This document shows, piece by piece, positions 31,503 through 40,886 of a stretch of 64,000 bases of DNA. This DNA is from Nocardia flavorosea (GTDB lineage: Bacteria > Actinomycetota > Actinomycetes > Mycobacteriales > Mycobacteriaceae), in the NCBI RefSeq assembly GCF_015477805.1, contig NZ_JADLQL010000002.1, positions 1,364,001 through 1,428,000 of the forward strand, read 5' to 3'. Each line of letters opens with the position of its first letter. Position 1 is the first letter of the stretch. Both the position numbers and the translations under genes were made by a program. The notes below the pieces were generated by a model that was not told the DNA's origin, did not search any database, and saw only the letters and a program-made list of their open reading frames with translations.

Positions 31503-34500
31503 GTGGCGAACGTGGAGCTGGCAACCGCCTATGTGTCGATTCTTCCGGAGACCTCGCGTATTGCTCCGCGTATCCGTGAAGCGATCGCCGATGCCGATGG
31601 TGAGCGGGTGCGCGTCGAGGTCGACGTCGACGACTCGCAGCTACGGAACCTGTCCGGGGCGGCGCAGTCTGCCCGCACGGAGCTCGGCGGTATGGGTTCG
31701 TCGGCCGGGAGCCTCGCCAAGCTGGCGGGCGTTCTCGGCGCGGTCGGTGGCGCTGCAGGCCTGGCGACAGGAGCTGTCGGCACCCTCGGTATCGGTATGG
31801 CGTCACTCGGTCCGGCCGCGATCGCTGTCGGCGCAACCGTGGCGGTCGGGTTCCAGGGCATGGGGGACGCGATCTCCGCGGTCGCCGAGGGCGATATGGA
31901 GGCCCTCAACGAGGCGATGGGAAAGCTGGCCCCCTCTGCGCAGGCGATGGTCACCGCCATCAGCGGGCAGAAGGCTGCGTGGGATGAACTGCAGGGCGCG
32001 GTGCAGCAGGAGATGTTCGCCGGGCTCGACCAGTCGTTCACCAACCTGGCGAACGCGACCATGCCGACCCTGCGGGAGGGAATGACCGGTGTCGCCGGGT
32101 CGCTGAATCAGGCCGCCGCGGGGGCGATGGAGTTCTTCGCCACCGCTGAAGCCCAGGCCGGGATCCAGGCCGCGTTCTCCGGCGCATCGACGCTGATCTC
32201 CGCGATCGGCCCAGGTTTGGGTCAAGCCACGCAAGGTTTCCTGTCGATGGCTCAGGCCGCGGCTCCCGCGATGGAGTCGGTCGGTGCCGGTCTCGGCGGT
32301 TTGCTGGGCAGCATCGGGCAGGCGTTCACCAATACCTTCGAGTCCGGTGCGCTGACAACGTTGATCGACGGGTTCGGTCAAACTCTCGCCGGACTCGGTC
32401 AAGGCCTACAGCCTCTGATAGAGGGGCTTATCGGCGCAGCCGGGCATATCGCGCCCGTACTCGGGCCGCTGTTCGCGTCGATCGGGCAGGCCATCGGCCC
32501 TGTGCTGCCGATGATCGGGGAGATGGGCGCCGTGCTCGGTGGTGCACTGACCCAGGCTATTCAGGCGTTGGCGCCGGCGTTGGGGCCGGTGGTTCAGGCG
32601 CTGTCGTCGATGCTGTCGGCGATCGCGCCGATCCTGCCTGTGGTCGCCGAGGTCGCGTCCGGGCTGTTGCAGGCGCTCGCCCCGGCGCTGACGGTGCTGT
32701 TCGATGCGATCGGTCCGGTGATTCAGCAGGTCGCGGATCTGATGATGCCGATCTTCCGGCAGCTGCAGCCGATCCTGCAGCAGGTCGCGATGCAGCTCGG
32801 CCAGGCGCTGGCGGATGCGATCACTCAGCTCGCGCCGATCCTGCCGCCGATCATCGAGGTGTTCGCGCAGCTGGTTTCGGCGATCGCTCCGCTGCTGCCG
32901 CAGGTCATGCAGCTGATCACGTCATTGCTGCCGCCGCTGGTGTCGATCATCACCGCGGTCGCGCCGCTGTTGACCAAGGTCGCGTCGATCGTGATCAAAC
33001 TGGCGACCGAAGTCATCGAGCACGTCCTCATGCCGGTGCTGCGGGTGGTGGCGGGCGTGTTCAAGTCCACCTTCGAGATTGCGGCGAATGTCGTGCAGGT
33101 CGCCGTCGATTTGATTTCGGGCGCCGTCGATATCGCGCTGGGCATCTTCGATGGTCTCAAGACTGCGATCGGTGCGGTCGGTGATGCGTTCGTCGCGGCG
33201 AAGGATTGGATCGTCGACGCCTGGAACGCCATGATCGACTGGTTCAAAGAGTTGCCGGGCAAAGTCACCTCGGCAGTGTCGGGGCTGTGGGACGGGATCA
33301 AGAACGCATTCCGGGACGCGATCAACTGGCTGATCAACGCGTGGAACAATTTCCGGCTCCACTTCGACTTCACGATCCCGATCATCGACAAAGACATCTC
33401 CCTCACTGTCGATACCCCGGATCTGCCGCTTCTCGCCCGCGGCGGTCGCGTGTCCGGGCCCGGAACAGGCACCAGCGACAGCATCCTCGCCGGCCTGTCC
33501 GACGGGGAGTTCGTGGTGAACTCGCGCTCGACCGCGGCGAACCTCCCGCTGCTGGAGGCGATCAACTCCGGGTGGGTGCCGTCGGCGGACTTCCTGCACG
33601 GCATGATCCCGGGGTTCGCGTCCGGCGGCATCGTGGGCGGGGCGGGGTCGCTGTCGAGTATCCAGCAGGGCATGTGGGAGGCGCTGCGTAACGCGTTCCC
33701 CGACGCGTCACTCACCTCGGCGACCCGCACCGCCGATGTGGGGTCCGGCTACGACTTCCACATGCAGGGCAAGGCGATCGATATCGCCGGCCCGAACATG
33801 GGCGAGATGGCGGAGTGGATCGCCACCAATTTCCCCGGCTCCCTGGAATTGATTTACGGCAACGGGTTCGGCAACAACATCGACGACGGTCAGAACGTCG
33901 GCGACGGCATGTCCTACTTCGGTGCTGACACCATGGCCGGCCACAACGACCATGTGCACTGGGCGATGAACACCGCGCCCGATATCGGCGCGGTTGAGCC
34001 CGGTTCGGGTGCCCTGTCCTCGGGCGGAAACTCCGGTGGCGGCTTGGGTGGTGGAGGCGGGGCGTCGGGCGGCGGTGCTGGTGGTAGCGGTGCCGGCGGT
34101 TCGTCGGGCGGCGGCTCGGGCAGCGCGGTCGACGTGTTCGTCACGAACTGGCCGTCGTCGGGGATCGCCGCGGCCGCGCAACCGGGCGCCAGCACGTCGA
34201 CATCGACCACAGCCAGCACGACATCTGCCCAGAGTTCGAGCACGGCCAGTACCGCGGCGCCGGCCGAGGAGCAGCAGCATCCACTGACCGGGCTACCGCT
34301 GTCCGGCGACCTCTTCAACGGCCCCGCCCCGTGGTACATGGCTGCCACTCCAGAGCAGGCCGTGGCCAATCTCAGCACCCAGGCCGGGGCCCTCGCACAG
34401 CGCGGCATCGGGGATGTGCAGTCGTTCTTCCAGGACAACTGGAAAGAAATGATCCAAACCGGTGCGGGCGTGCTCGGAATGGGCGCCATGGGTGGGGGCG

Positions 34501-34613
34501 GCACCACCTTCAACATCTCGGGCACCGACCCGATGGGCGCGGCGGCCGCCGTGGAGCGCGTGCACCGCCGCCGCACTATGGCCACTCAACGCACGGGAGG
34601 TTTCGGCCGGTGA
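31503..34613 (+). CDS. Tape measure protein with an embedded M15-like peptidase domain
   Basis: The 1036-residue protein starts at GTG 31503 (GGGAGG upstream) and is the largest gene of the prophage. Hydrophobic segments near residues 75-125 and long alanine/glutamine-rich helical repeats (200-480) are typical of tape measures. Near residues 725-825 a compact domain contains YDFHMQGKAIDIAGP and HNDHVHWAM. These are the S/H-x(3)-G-x-A-x-D and H-x-H zinc motifs of M15-type (VanX/D-Ala-D-Ala peptidase-like) enzymes, and may locally digest peptidoglycan during DNA entry. A glycine/serine-rich linker follows. Confidence 0.9.
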   Translation: MANVELATAYVSILPETSRIAPRIREAIADADGERVRVEVDVDDSQLRNLSGAAQSARTELGGMGSSAGSLAKLAGVLGAVGGAAGLATGAVGTLGIGMASLGPAAIAVGATVAVGFQGMGDAISAVAEGDMEALNEAMGKLAPSAQAMVTAISGQKAAWDELQGAVQQEMFAGLDQSFTNLANATMPTLREGMTGVAGSLNQAAAGAMEFFATAEAQAGIQAAFSGASTLISAIGPGLGQATQGFLSMAQAAAPAMESVGAGLGGLLGSIGQAFTNTFESGALTTLIDGFGQTLAGLGQGLQPLIEGLIGAAGHIAPVLGPLFASIGQAIGPVLPMIGEMGAVLGGALTQAIQALAPALGPVVQALSSMLSAIAPILPVVAEVASGLLQALAPALTVLFDAIGPVIQQVADLMMPIFRQLQPILQQVAMQLGQALADAITQLAPILPPIIEVFAQLVSAIAPLLPQVMQLITSLLPPLVSIITAVAPLLTKVASIVIKLATEVIEHVLMPVLRVVAGVFKSTFEIAANVVQVAVDLISGAVDIALGIFDGLKTAIGAVGDAFVAAKDWIVDAWNAMIDWFKELPGKVTSAVSGLWDGIKNAFRDAINWLINAWNNFRLHFDFTIPIIDKDISLTVDTPDLPLLARGGRVSGPGTGTSDSILAGLSDGEFVVNSRSTAANLPLLEAINSGWVPSADFLHGMIPGFASGGIVGGAGSLSSIQQGMWEALRNAFPDASLTSATRTADVGSGYDFHMQGKAIDIAGPNMGEMAEWIATNFPGSLELIYGNGFGNNIDDGQNVGDGMSYFGADTMAGHNDHVHWAMNTAPDIGAVEPGSGALSSGGNSGGGLGGGGGASGGGAGGSGAGGSSGGGSGSAVDVFVTNWPSSGIAAAAQPGASTSTSTTASTTSAQSSSTASTAAPAEEQQHPLTGLPLSGDLFNGPAPWYMAATPEQAVANLSTQAGALAQRGIGDVQSFFQDNWKEMIQTGAGVLGMGAMGGGGTTFNISGTDPMGAAAAVERVHRRRTMATQRTGGFGR

Positions 34614-35479
34614 ATCTTCTCCTGCGCAACCGGTCCACGAAGATCGTGGTCTGGGATATCCACGGCCGGGTCTGGCATCTCCACGGGTGTGGAGCCGGCC
34701 GGGAAGGGGTGCGCCTCGATACACAGTCCGGGTACATGTTCGCGCCAGTGAACCTGCTGGTGTCCGAGGGCGCTCGGCAGGACGGTGCGACGTTTCTGCG
34801 GTCGGTGCGGAACAAGAAGGAGATCGACTTCTTCGTCTTCATCGACGGCCGCGGAGACGTCCGCTCCTTCCACGCGATCCACGACGCGTGGCATCGGGGT
34901 TGGTCGACCGATATCCCCTGCAAGATGGGGTATTTCACTAGGCATCAGGGGTGGCGGTACCAGATGGTGCAGCTCGATTCCGCCCCGGAACTGCAGGGTT
35001 CGATCGACCCCACCCGCAATGCGGCAGTCGAATACCAGATGTCGGTCACCGCCATGGATCCGCTGGAGCGGCACCTCGGCGAGCACGACGTGTGGATCAA
35101 CTCCGACGGCGCGAACGAAGGCATCGTGGTGGCGCGCAATGCAGCGGATCAGCCGGCGTGGCCGCGGTACACGATGCCGGGCCCCGGCCGGTACGCAATC
35201 CAGGATCCGCTCGGTGATGATCTGCGGATCGTCGAAACCCCGCTGCTGGTGGACGGCGAGGAATTGCGGATCGACACCCATCCGCGGCACCGGACCGCAC
35301 GGGTGTATTCCGAGGCGCTGCCCGAGGGGCGAAACGTGTGGGGGCAGATGGGTGGCCGCCGCTGGTTTGCGTCGCTGCCGCCGTGGTCGTCCACCGAGAT
35401 CATCGTCCGTGTCACCGACGGGGACCTGGAATCCGGTGTCCGGGTGGATGTCGCGCCGCGTAGTTCGAGGCCGTTCTGA
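34610..35479 (+). CDS. Distal tail/minor tail protein
   Basis: The 289-residue protein starts at GTG 34610, overlapping the tape measure stop. It is beta-rich (LRNRSTKIVVWDIHGRVWHL, then EIDFFVFIDGRGDVRSFHAI). Its position directly after the tape measure is that of the Dit-like protein which forms the hub between tail tube and tip. Assignment is by position and general fold. Confidence 0.75.
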   Translation: MNLLLRNRSTKIVVWDIHGRVWHLHGCGAGREGVRLDTQSGYMFAPVNLLVSEGARQDGATFLRSVRNKKEIDFFVFIDGRGDVRSFHAIHDAWHRGWSTDIPCKMGYFTRHQGWRYQMVQLDSAPELQGSIDPTRNAAVEYQMSVTAMDPLERHLGEHDVWINSDGANEGIVVARNAADQPAWPRYTMPGPGRYAIQDPLGDDLRIVETPLLVDGEELRIDTHPRHRTARVYSEALPEGRNVWGQMGGRRWFASLPPWSSTEIIVRVTDGDLESGVRVDVAPRSSRPF

Positions 35480-37113
35480 TGGCGTGGGACCACGCGAAGG
35501 CGTCCCGGACGCTGGATCTCGCGGAGCGTTCCGATCAGCAGTACATGGCCGACCAGACCGTCCTGGTCAGGTATTGGGACAAGTACTTGCAGGAGGTCGG
35601 CGAGGAGCACAACTACACCTCGCTGGAGATCTCGCGCATCAAGAACGGTGCTGGCGGGTTGAAGATGTCGATTCCGAAGGTGGACATGGTCTATTACGAC
35701 CACATCTTCGCCAACCCCGACGGCGCTGATGCCACGATCCCGATCACGGTGAACACGAAGGCGTATCGGTGGGACGGCTACATCACGAAAGCCTCGATCG
35801 TCCGGGATGAGAACGGCGTCGAGGTGGTCGATATCGAGGCCATCCACTGCTGGAATCACATCGCCACCACCGCTTGCTGGGCCTCACCGTTCGCGCCGAT
35901 CCTGGCGCAGTTCCCGCGGCACATGATCCTGTTCGGCCCGGCCCGCACGATCGCCGTGTTGTACCTGGTCACGAACCTGATCCGTCTCCAGGCGTCGTTC
36001 TGGACGATCCCGGATCGGTGGCTGGATGCCCCGGACTGGGCGCAGGTCGGCAATGCTCTGTGGCCGATCTGCGTGGTTCCTGTGGACACGTTCCGCGACA
36101 CCTCCCCGTGGCGCGCAGGGTCCGCGCGGTTCGATATGGCGGACCAGCTGATCCTGCCGATGCTGGAAGACACCGGCGTCATGCTCGACGCGCAGTTCTA
36201 TCTGCCGGAGGAAGACGAGCAGCCGGCACCTGAGTGGTACTACCTCGACCGGCCGACCGTGGTGATCAAGGCGGTCGACAAGTCCGGCGTCACCGGGCCC
36301 TCCGGCACCCTGCTCGATGGGTTCGTGCGGATGCTGGAGGAGTGGGTGGACGACGGTAGCCCCGTCCGGTATCCGTCCTTCAATAGCCAGACCGAGTACG
36401 AGGCGGTCTACTCCTCGACCGGGCCCCTCGGGACCGTGAGGCAGTACCCGCACGTCTGGTACCTGGAGGGCGAGTACTCCGGTATCGGATCGTCGGAGAT
36501 CGCGCTCCATAAGCCGCTGGCGCAGAACGTGATCGTGGGCGGCAAGAGCCCGGGCTGGGTCAATGCCGCGATCGAGATCGCCATGAAGAACCTGCTGGCG
36601 TGGTTGGGTTTGTTGATCGGGCTGCCCGGCCTCGATTCCCTGTATCAGGGCCAGCTCGATGATGTGTTCCTGGCGTGGGCCGTATACGAGGACCAGGGCC
36701 GCACCGAGCGCAGCGGGCCGTTCGGCTTCAAAGAGCACGTCGTCACAAACTCCTCCAAAGCATTCACTTTGGACGGTGTCATGACCGGGCGCCGGGGTCT
36801 GCACACCACTCGCGGCTACGTCTCTCAGAAGGTGTCGGTCGGCGACGGCGCCCCGTACCTCGTGGGCCAAGACTTCGACCTCGGCGACCAGATCGGGTTC
36901 GTGATCGGGGACCAGGCCTTCGCTGACTACGTGTCGGAGATGACCTTCCGGGACGACCGCAAGACCGCCGCGAGATGGGAGTTGACCGTGGGTGACGGCT
37001 CGGACGAAGAGGATTCGCTCGTCAAAGCCTGGGATCGGATGTCGCAGATGGCGCAGATGCTGAAAACCCTGGCCACCGATGTCGGGGCTGACCTCGACCT
37101 GCTGATCTTCTGA
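35479..37113 (+). CDS. Minor tail protein (ReqiPepy6 Gp37-like)
   Basis: The 544-residue protein overlaps the upstream stop by one base. The N-terminal part (VLVRYWDKYLQEVGEEHNYT, LEISRIKNGAGGLKMSIPK) and the C-terminal KTAARWELTVGDG segment match the Gp37-like tail proteins of rhodococcal and related siphophages, the tail-tip (Tal-like) component. It probably forms the baseplate hub. Confidence 0.8.
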   Translation: MAWDHAKASRTLDLAERSDQQYMADQTVLVRYWDKYLQEVGEEHNYTSLEISRIKNGAGGLKMSIPKVDMVYYDHIFANPDGADATIPITVNTKAYRWDGYITKASIVRDENGVEVVDIEAIHCWNHIATTACWASPFAPILAQFPRHMILFGPARTIAVLYLVTNLIRLQASFWTIPDRWLDAPDWAQVGNALWPICVVPVDTFRDTSPWRAGSARFDMADQLILPMLEDTGVMLDAQFYLPEEDEQPAPEWYYLDRPTVVIKAVDKSGVTGPSGTLLDGFVRMLEEWVDDGSPVRYPSFNSQTEYEAVYSSTGPLGTVRQYPHVWYLEGEYSGIGSSEIALHKPLAQNVIVGGKSPGWVNAAIEIAMKNLLAWLGLLIGLPGLDSLYQGQLDDVFLAWAVYEDQGRTERSGPFGFKEHVVTNSSKAFTLDGVMTGRRGLHTTRGYVSQKVSVGDGAPYLVGQDFDLGDQIGFVIGDQAFADYVSEMTFRDDRKTAARWELTVGDGSDEEDSLVKAWDRMSQMAQMLKTLATDVGADLDLLIF

Positions 37114-37122
37114 GGAGGGGCA

Positions 37123-38166
37123 TTGGCTGACGTCTCATTCTCCGCGCACATCACCGTCGATGAGGAGACCGATGTCGACGGGTTGCCGATCCTCTCGGCG
37201 ACCGTCACCCCGGACGACGAGTCCGCGGAACTCCCACTCCCGGCGGGCCCGACCGGTCCCGCCGGACCCACCGGCTCCCCGCGCACAACGTTCCTCAAAA
37301 TGGGCGAGATCGCCGATGCTGCCGCCCGCCCGGTCGACCTCACCGAAGACGACCGCGGCAAGTGGTGGCATCGCCTCGACACCGACGGCATGGACTTCTG
37401 GACCGGCACCACGTGGGTCCACTCACCCGGGGCAGTCGGTGTGCAGGGCCCGGTCGCACCAGCGACCACGATCACCCCGACCACCACCCATAATCCGGCA
37501 TTGACGGTGCCCGCGGTGCGGTTCACCGGAACCGGCCCTGCACTGGATTTGGCGGTCACTGCGCCTGCCGGACTGGCGGGACCGGCAGGCCCCCCGGGGG
37601 ACAGTGGCAGCATCTCCACCGCCACAGACTTCGACCAGACCATCGGACCAGGCCCCCGAGGTGTATTCACCTGGGCGCAAGGGCCTCGCCGCTGGAAGGT
37701 GCAGCCGGCTCCGAACGGGTTCGGGGTGTGGTCGTGGCCGAGCTCGTCCTTTAACGCGGATACCACTGCAGATGTCGACCGGATCATCGCCGGTACTTTC
37801 GCGCTTCCGGAGATGCCTTTCGCGTATCGGCCGATGGTGTGGGGTCGGATGCCCATCATGACCGAAGCGAACAGCAGTACGTTCGCAGAGATCCGGGTGC
37901 GTATCGGTTCGGAGACCGGTCCGATGGTCGCGGCCGGCGCCGGTATTCGCACCACTGTGGGCGGCACCTATACGACACCGTTCGCGCCCGCGGTGGGTGA
38001 CTCGACGACCAAACCGATCTCGCCGACCTCGACGCTCGCCTCTGTCCCTGCCTATACCGCGACCAGCCTGATTGTGGCTGTGGAGCGGGTCGGACAGTCC
38101 GCGGTGGATATCGGGTTCGTCCAGGCAGCGTCGTATATGACCGTGTGGGCACAGCCGATCGGATAG
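37123..38166 (+). CDS. Collagen-like minor tail protein 1
   Basis: The 347-residue protein starts at TTG 37123 with a perfect GAGGAGGGG upstream. It has short Gly-x-y runs (AGPTGPAGPTGSP near residue 41 and GLAGPAGPPGDSG near 153), then a module ending in FAYRPMVWGRMP and a C-terminal beta domain. The two following proteins have the same layout. These proteins likely form trimeric tail tips or fibres for host contact. Confidence 0.8.
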   Translation: MADVSFSAHITVDEETDVDGLPILSATVTPDDESAELPLPAGPTGPAGPTGSPRTTFLKMGEIADAAARPVDLTEDDRGKWWHRLDTDGMDFWTGTTWVHSPGAVGVQGPVAPATTITPTTTHNPALTVPAVRFTGTGPALDLAVTAPAGLAGPAGPPGDSGSISTATDFDQTIGPGPRGVFTWAQGPRRWKVQPAPNGFGVWSWPSSSFNADTTADVDRIIAGTFALPEMPFAYRPMVWGRMPIMTEANSSTFAEIRVRIGSETGPMVAAGAGIRTTVGGTYTTPFAPAVGDSTTKPISPTSTLASVPAYTATSLIVAVERVGQSAVDIGFVQAASYMTVWAQPIG

Positions 38167-38173
38167 GAGGGCG

Positions 38174-39247
38174 ATGACCACAGTCGCGGAATACCTGGCC
38201 TTCGTTGCGATCCGAGGGATCAACGAGGGTATCGGCCAGTCCGGGATAGTGCAGAGTTTCAACGCCACCCCTGTCGATGGCAGCTTGGAGCTGCCGGTGG
38301 GTGCGCCGGGCGCGGCCGGTTCTGCGGGCCCGGATGCTGCGCCGTTCCGGTGGGAGGGGGATATCTCCGATCCGGGCGCACTGTCTGCGCTGGCTGCCGA
38401 TCTCGGGCCCGTGCACGCGGGTAAGGCGTGGCGGGTCGAATCCACGAACACGTTGATGTATTGGAATGGGACGTCGTTCGACAGTTTCCCGGACGCATTC
38501 GGCGCAGCCGGCCCCACCGGGGACGTGAACACTCTGTCGATCGGCACTGTCACCACCGGCGCCGCGGGTAGTGATCTCGTCGCCACGGTCACCGGGACGC
38601 CGCCCAGTCAGACTCTGGACCTCATAGTCCCCCGCGGTATCGAAGGCGCGCAGGGCCCGATCGGTGGCCCCGGCCCGATTCGGGGCGCATCCGACTATGT
38701 CGAGTCCGCCGAGCCGGTGGACGGCGCGGTGCCGATGTGGGATTCGGTGGCCGAGAAATGGGGGCCGGTACCCGATCCGGGCTGGCGTGGCCCGTGGTCG
38801 ATTTCCGAGCAGACTGCATGGGATGGCGGCGCGGGGTTCGCTGCCTCGGCGACCAATATTTCCACCAGTCCCAACACAGTCGCCGTCGTGAATGTGCCGG
38901 CGCAGGATGTGGATTGGCGGCCGATGGTGTTCGGTGGTGTCCAGACTCGGGGTAATGGCGGCAGTCCGGCGACGAAGATCGATCTGGAGGTGCTGATCGG
39001 TTCGGCCGCGGGACAGATTGTCGCCCTGGGCACGGGCACGGTGGCGCAGGTCTGGTGGTACAACCAGATCGGTCCCGAGTATCAGGCTCTGGTCACGCCG
39101 GACCTTTCCACGGGGGTCATCAGTGCGGGTGCGCCGGCCTCGATATACCTGGTCCTGCGGCGGACGCAGGGCTCCGGCACCTATTCGTATTCCCGCACCT
39201 ATGCGCATGCCGCGGTGTGGGCCGTTCCTGTGACGGGGGCACCGTGA
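38174..39247 (+). CDS. Collagen-like minor tail protein 2
   Basis: The 357-residue protein starts at ATG 38174 (AGGAGGGCG upstream). It shares with its neighbours the module FRWEGDISD...GKAWRV...LMYWNGTSFDSF, short collagen-like runs (GAPGAAGSAGPD; GIEGAQGPIGGPGP) and the DWRPMVFGGVQ C-terminal domain. Probable tail tip/fibre component. Confidence 0.8.
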   Translation: MTTVAEYLAFVAIRGINEGIGQSGIVQSFNATPVDGSLELPVGAPGAAGSAGPDAAPFRWEGDISDPGALSALAADLGPVHAGKAWRVESTNTLMYWNGTSFDSFPDAFGAAGPTGDVNTLSIGTVTTGAAGSDLVATVTGTPPSQTLDLIVPRGIEGAQGPIGGPGPIRGASDYVESAEPVDGAVPMWDSVAEKWGPVPDPGWRGPWSISEQTAWDGGAGFAASATNISTSPNTVAVVNVPAQDVDWRPMVFGGVQTRGNGGSPATKIDLEVLIGSAAGQIVALGTGTVAQVWWYNQIGPEYQALVTPDLSTGVISAGAPASIYLVLRRTQGSGTYSYSRTYAHAAVWAVPVTGAP

Positions 39248-40290
39248 CCGAGGTATACAACGGTGATGTCACTGTGACGATGCGTGGAGTGAGTGACCCG
39301 ATCGGCCTGCCCTACACCGTCAATCCCTTGGAGCTCGCTGACCGGGACGCGCTCATCGAAGTCCGCGAAGGCCCCACCGGAGAAATGGGTCCGCAGGGGG
39401 GCCCCGCGTGGCCCTGGACGTGGGAAGGCGACATCGCCGACTTCGCTACCCTTGAAGGTTTACCCCTGACCACCGCCGATGCGCGCAAGGCTTGGCGGGT
39501 GGTGGCCGAGAACGCGATCTATGTGTGGACCGGGCTGGATTGGGTGAGATTCCTCGATGCCTTCCTCGCGCCCGGAAGGCAGGGGCCAGCCAATGAGTTG
39601 ACCGGTGCCGCGGTGGCCGGGGCGGTCGGGTCGTCCGCGTCTGCCCAGTTCACCGGCACCGCGCCCGGTCAGGTACTCGAAATCACCTTCCCTCGCGGCG
39701 TCACTGGGCCTGCCGGGGATCCTGGGGTAGCGGGCGCGATAGCCGACGCAGAGGATGTCGCTGACATTTCCGATGCAAGCGACGGGTCGATCCTGTCGTG
39801 GAACTCTGCTGACGATCTGTGGTATCCGGTGCCGGCCCCGAAACTGGCGGGGCCATGGTCGATTGCGGGATCGCAGTTCGCTGCGGCGTCGAATGTGTCC
39901 GCGACGGAGCGGACGGTGGCCACGATGACGATCCCTGCTCAGTCGTTCGCGTATCGGCCGATCGTGATCGCCGGGCAGATCAATATCAAGGCGGCAACGA
40001 AGGCGCTCGACGACCCACGCCTGATCGTCGAGGTGCGGCTCGGGTCGGCGAGTGGACCGGTCATCGGTTTCGGTATGCCGATCGGTGCACCGAACAACAC
40101 GAATGTCTTACTGGCTCCGCGGTGGGAGCAGGCACTCACCCCGGAGTCGACGCATGCCACGGTCGCGGCAAACCAAACCTCCACCATCTACGTCGTCATT
40201 ACGCGCGTATCCGGGACGAAGACGTACACCGTCGTCAACCAGGGCGCCCAGTTGATGATCATGGCCCAACCGCTGAAGGATCAATCGTGA
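39244..40290 (+). CDS. Collagen-like minor tail protein 3
   Basis: The 348-residue protein starts at GTG 39244, overlapping the previous stop. It repeats the module WTWEGDIAD...RKAWRV...IYVWTGLDWVRF and the FAYRPIVIAGQ C-terminal domain, with Gly-x-y runs (GPTGEMGPQGGP; GVTGPAGDPGVAG). It is the third tandem paralogue and probably arose by duplication. Confidence 0.8.
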   Translation: MTEVYNGDVTVTMRGVSDPIGLPYTVNPLELADRDALIEVREGPTGEMGPQGGPAWPWTWEGDIADFATLEGLPLTTADARKAWRVVAENAIYVWTGLDWVRFLDAFLAPGRQGPANELTGAAVAGAVGSSASAQFTGTAPGQVLEITFPRGVTGPAGDPGVAGAIADAEDVADISDASDGSILSWNSADDLWYPVPAPKLAGPWSIAGSQFAAASNVSATERTVATMTIPAQSFAYRPIVIAGQINIKAATKALDDPRLIVEVRLGSASGPVIGFGMPIGAPNNTNVLLAPRWEQALTPESTHATVAANQTSTIYVVITRVSGTKTYTVVNQGAQLMIMAQPLKDQS

Positions 40291-40886
40291 GCGAAGAAGT
40301 CCACTTCAAAGCAGGGCAGGCCCCGGGTTATCAAGCGAGCCCGGTGGAGGGGGTGCAGGTCACCGAGAAGTGGAAGCAGTTCATTCAGATGGCCGTCGAC
40401 GGGAAGCTGCCTGACCCGGGGAAAGTTCCGGAGTTGGATCCGAACGTTCGAGCGTTGGCGGAGGATCTGGTGGTCATCCACCTGCCGGAATGGCGCAATC
40501 CGGCCGGACGCGTAATGGCCGAGCCAGCGACGGTGCACACACAGAATGCGATTCGGATCGCGCAGTACTTCCACGACCGCGGTTACCGGTTCGTGCCCGG
40601 GTGCGAGACGGTCCGGTGGAGGGCGACGCCCGGCGGCCCGCCTGGCGCCTACGACCAGGGACTGCATATCCGGCCGGACGAGGACGGCAACTGGCCGGAT
40701 CCGGATCCGGAGGATTTCTACGACTTCGACGACATCAAGGTGGGGCCGCTGGAGGACGGGCGCTGGGCTGCCACGCACCCGCGCGGATTGCAGTTCGAGG
40801 CCGACACGAAATCCGAGGCGTACGAGGGCATCGTCGCGCGCCTGCGCGCCAAGATCGAGGAGGCCAAGAATGTCCTGGACGGGTGA
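40287..40886 (+). CDS. Hypothetical protein between tail and lysis genes
   Basis: The 199-residue protein starts at GTG 40287 (four-base overlap). The middle (HTQNAIRIAQYFHDRGYRFV) is helical. The acidic stretch near 140-150 (DEDGNWPDPDPEDFYDFDD) and the basic C-terminal helix are notable. I do not recognise a family. Its position suggests a virion or lysis-associated protein. Confidence 0.6.
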   Translation: MSEEVHFKAGQAPGYQASPVEGVQVTEKWKQFIQMAVDGKLPDPGKVPELDPNVRALAEDLVVIHLPEWRNPAGRVMAEPATVHTQNAIRIAQYFHDRGYRFVPGCETVRWRATPGGPPGAYDQGLHIRPDEDGNWPDPDPEDFYDFDDIKVGPLEDGRWAATHPRGLQFEADTKSEAYEGIVARLRAKIEEAKNVLDG

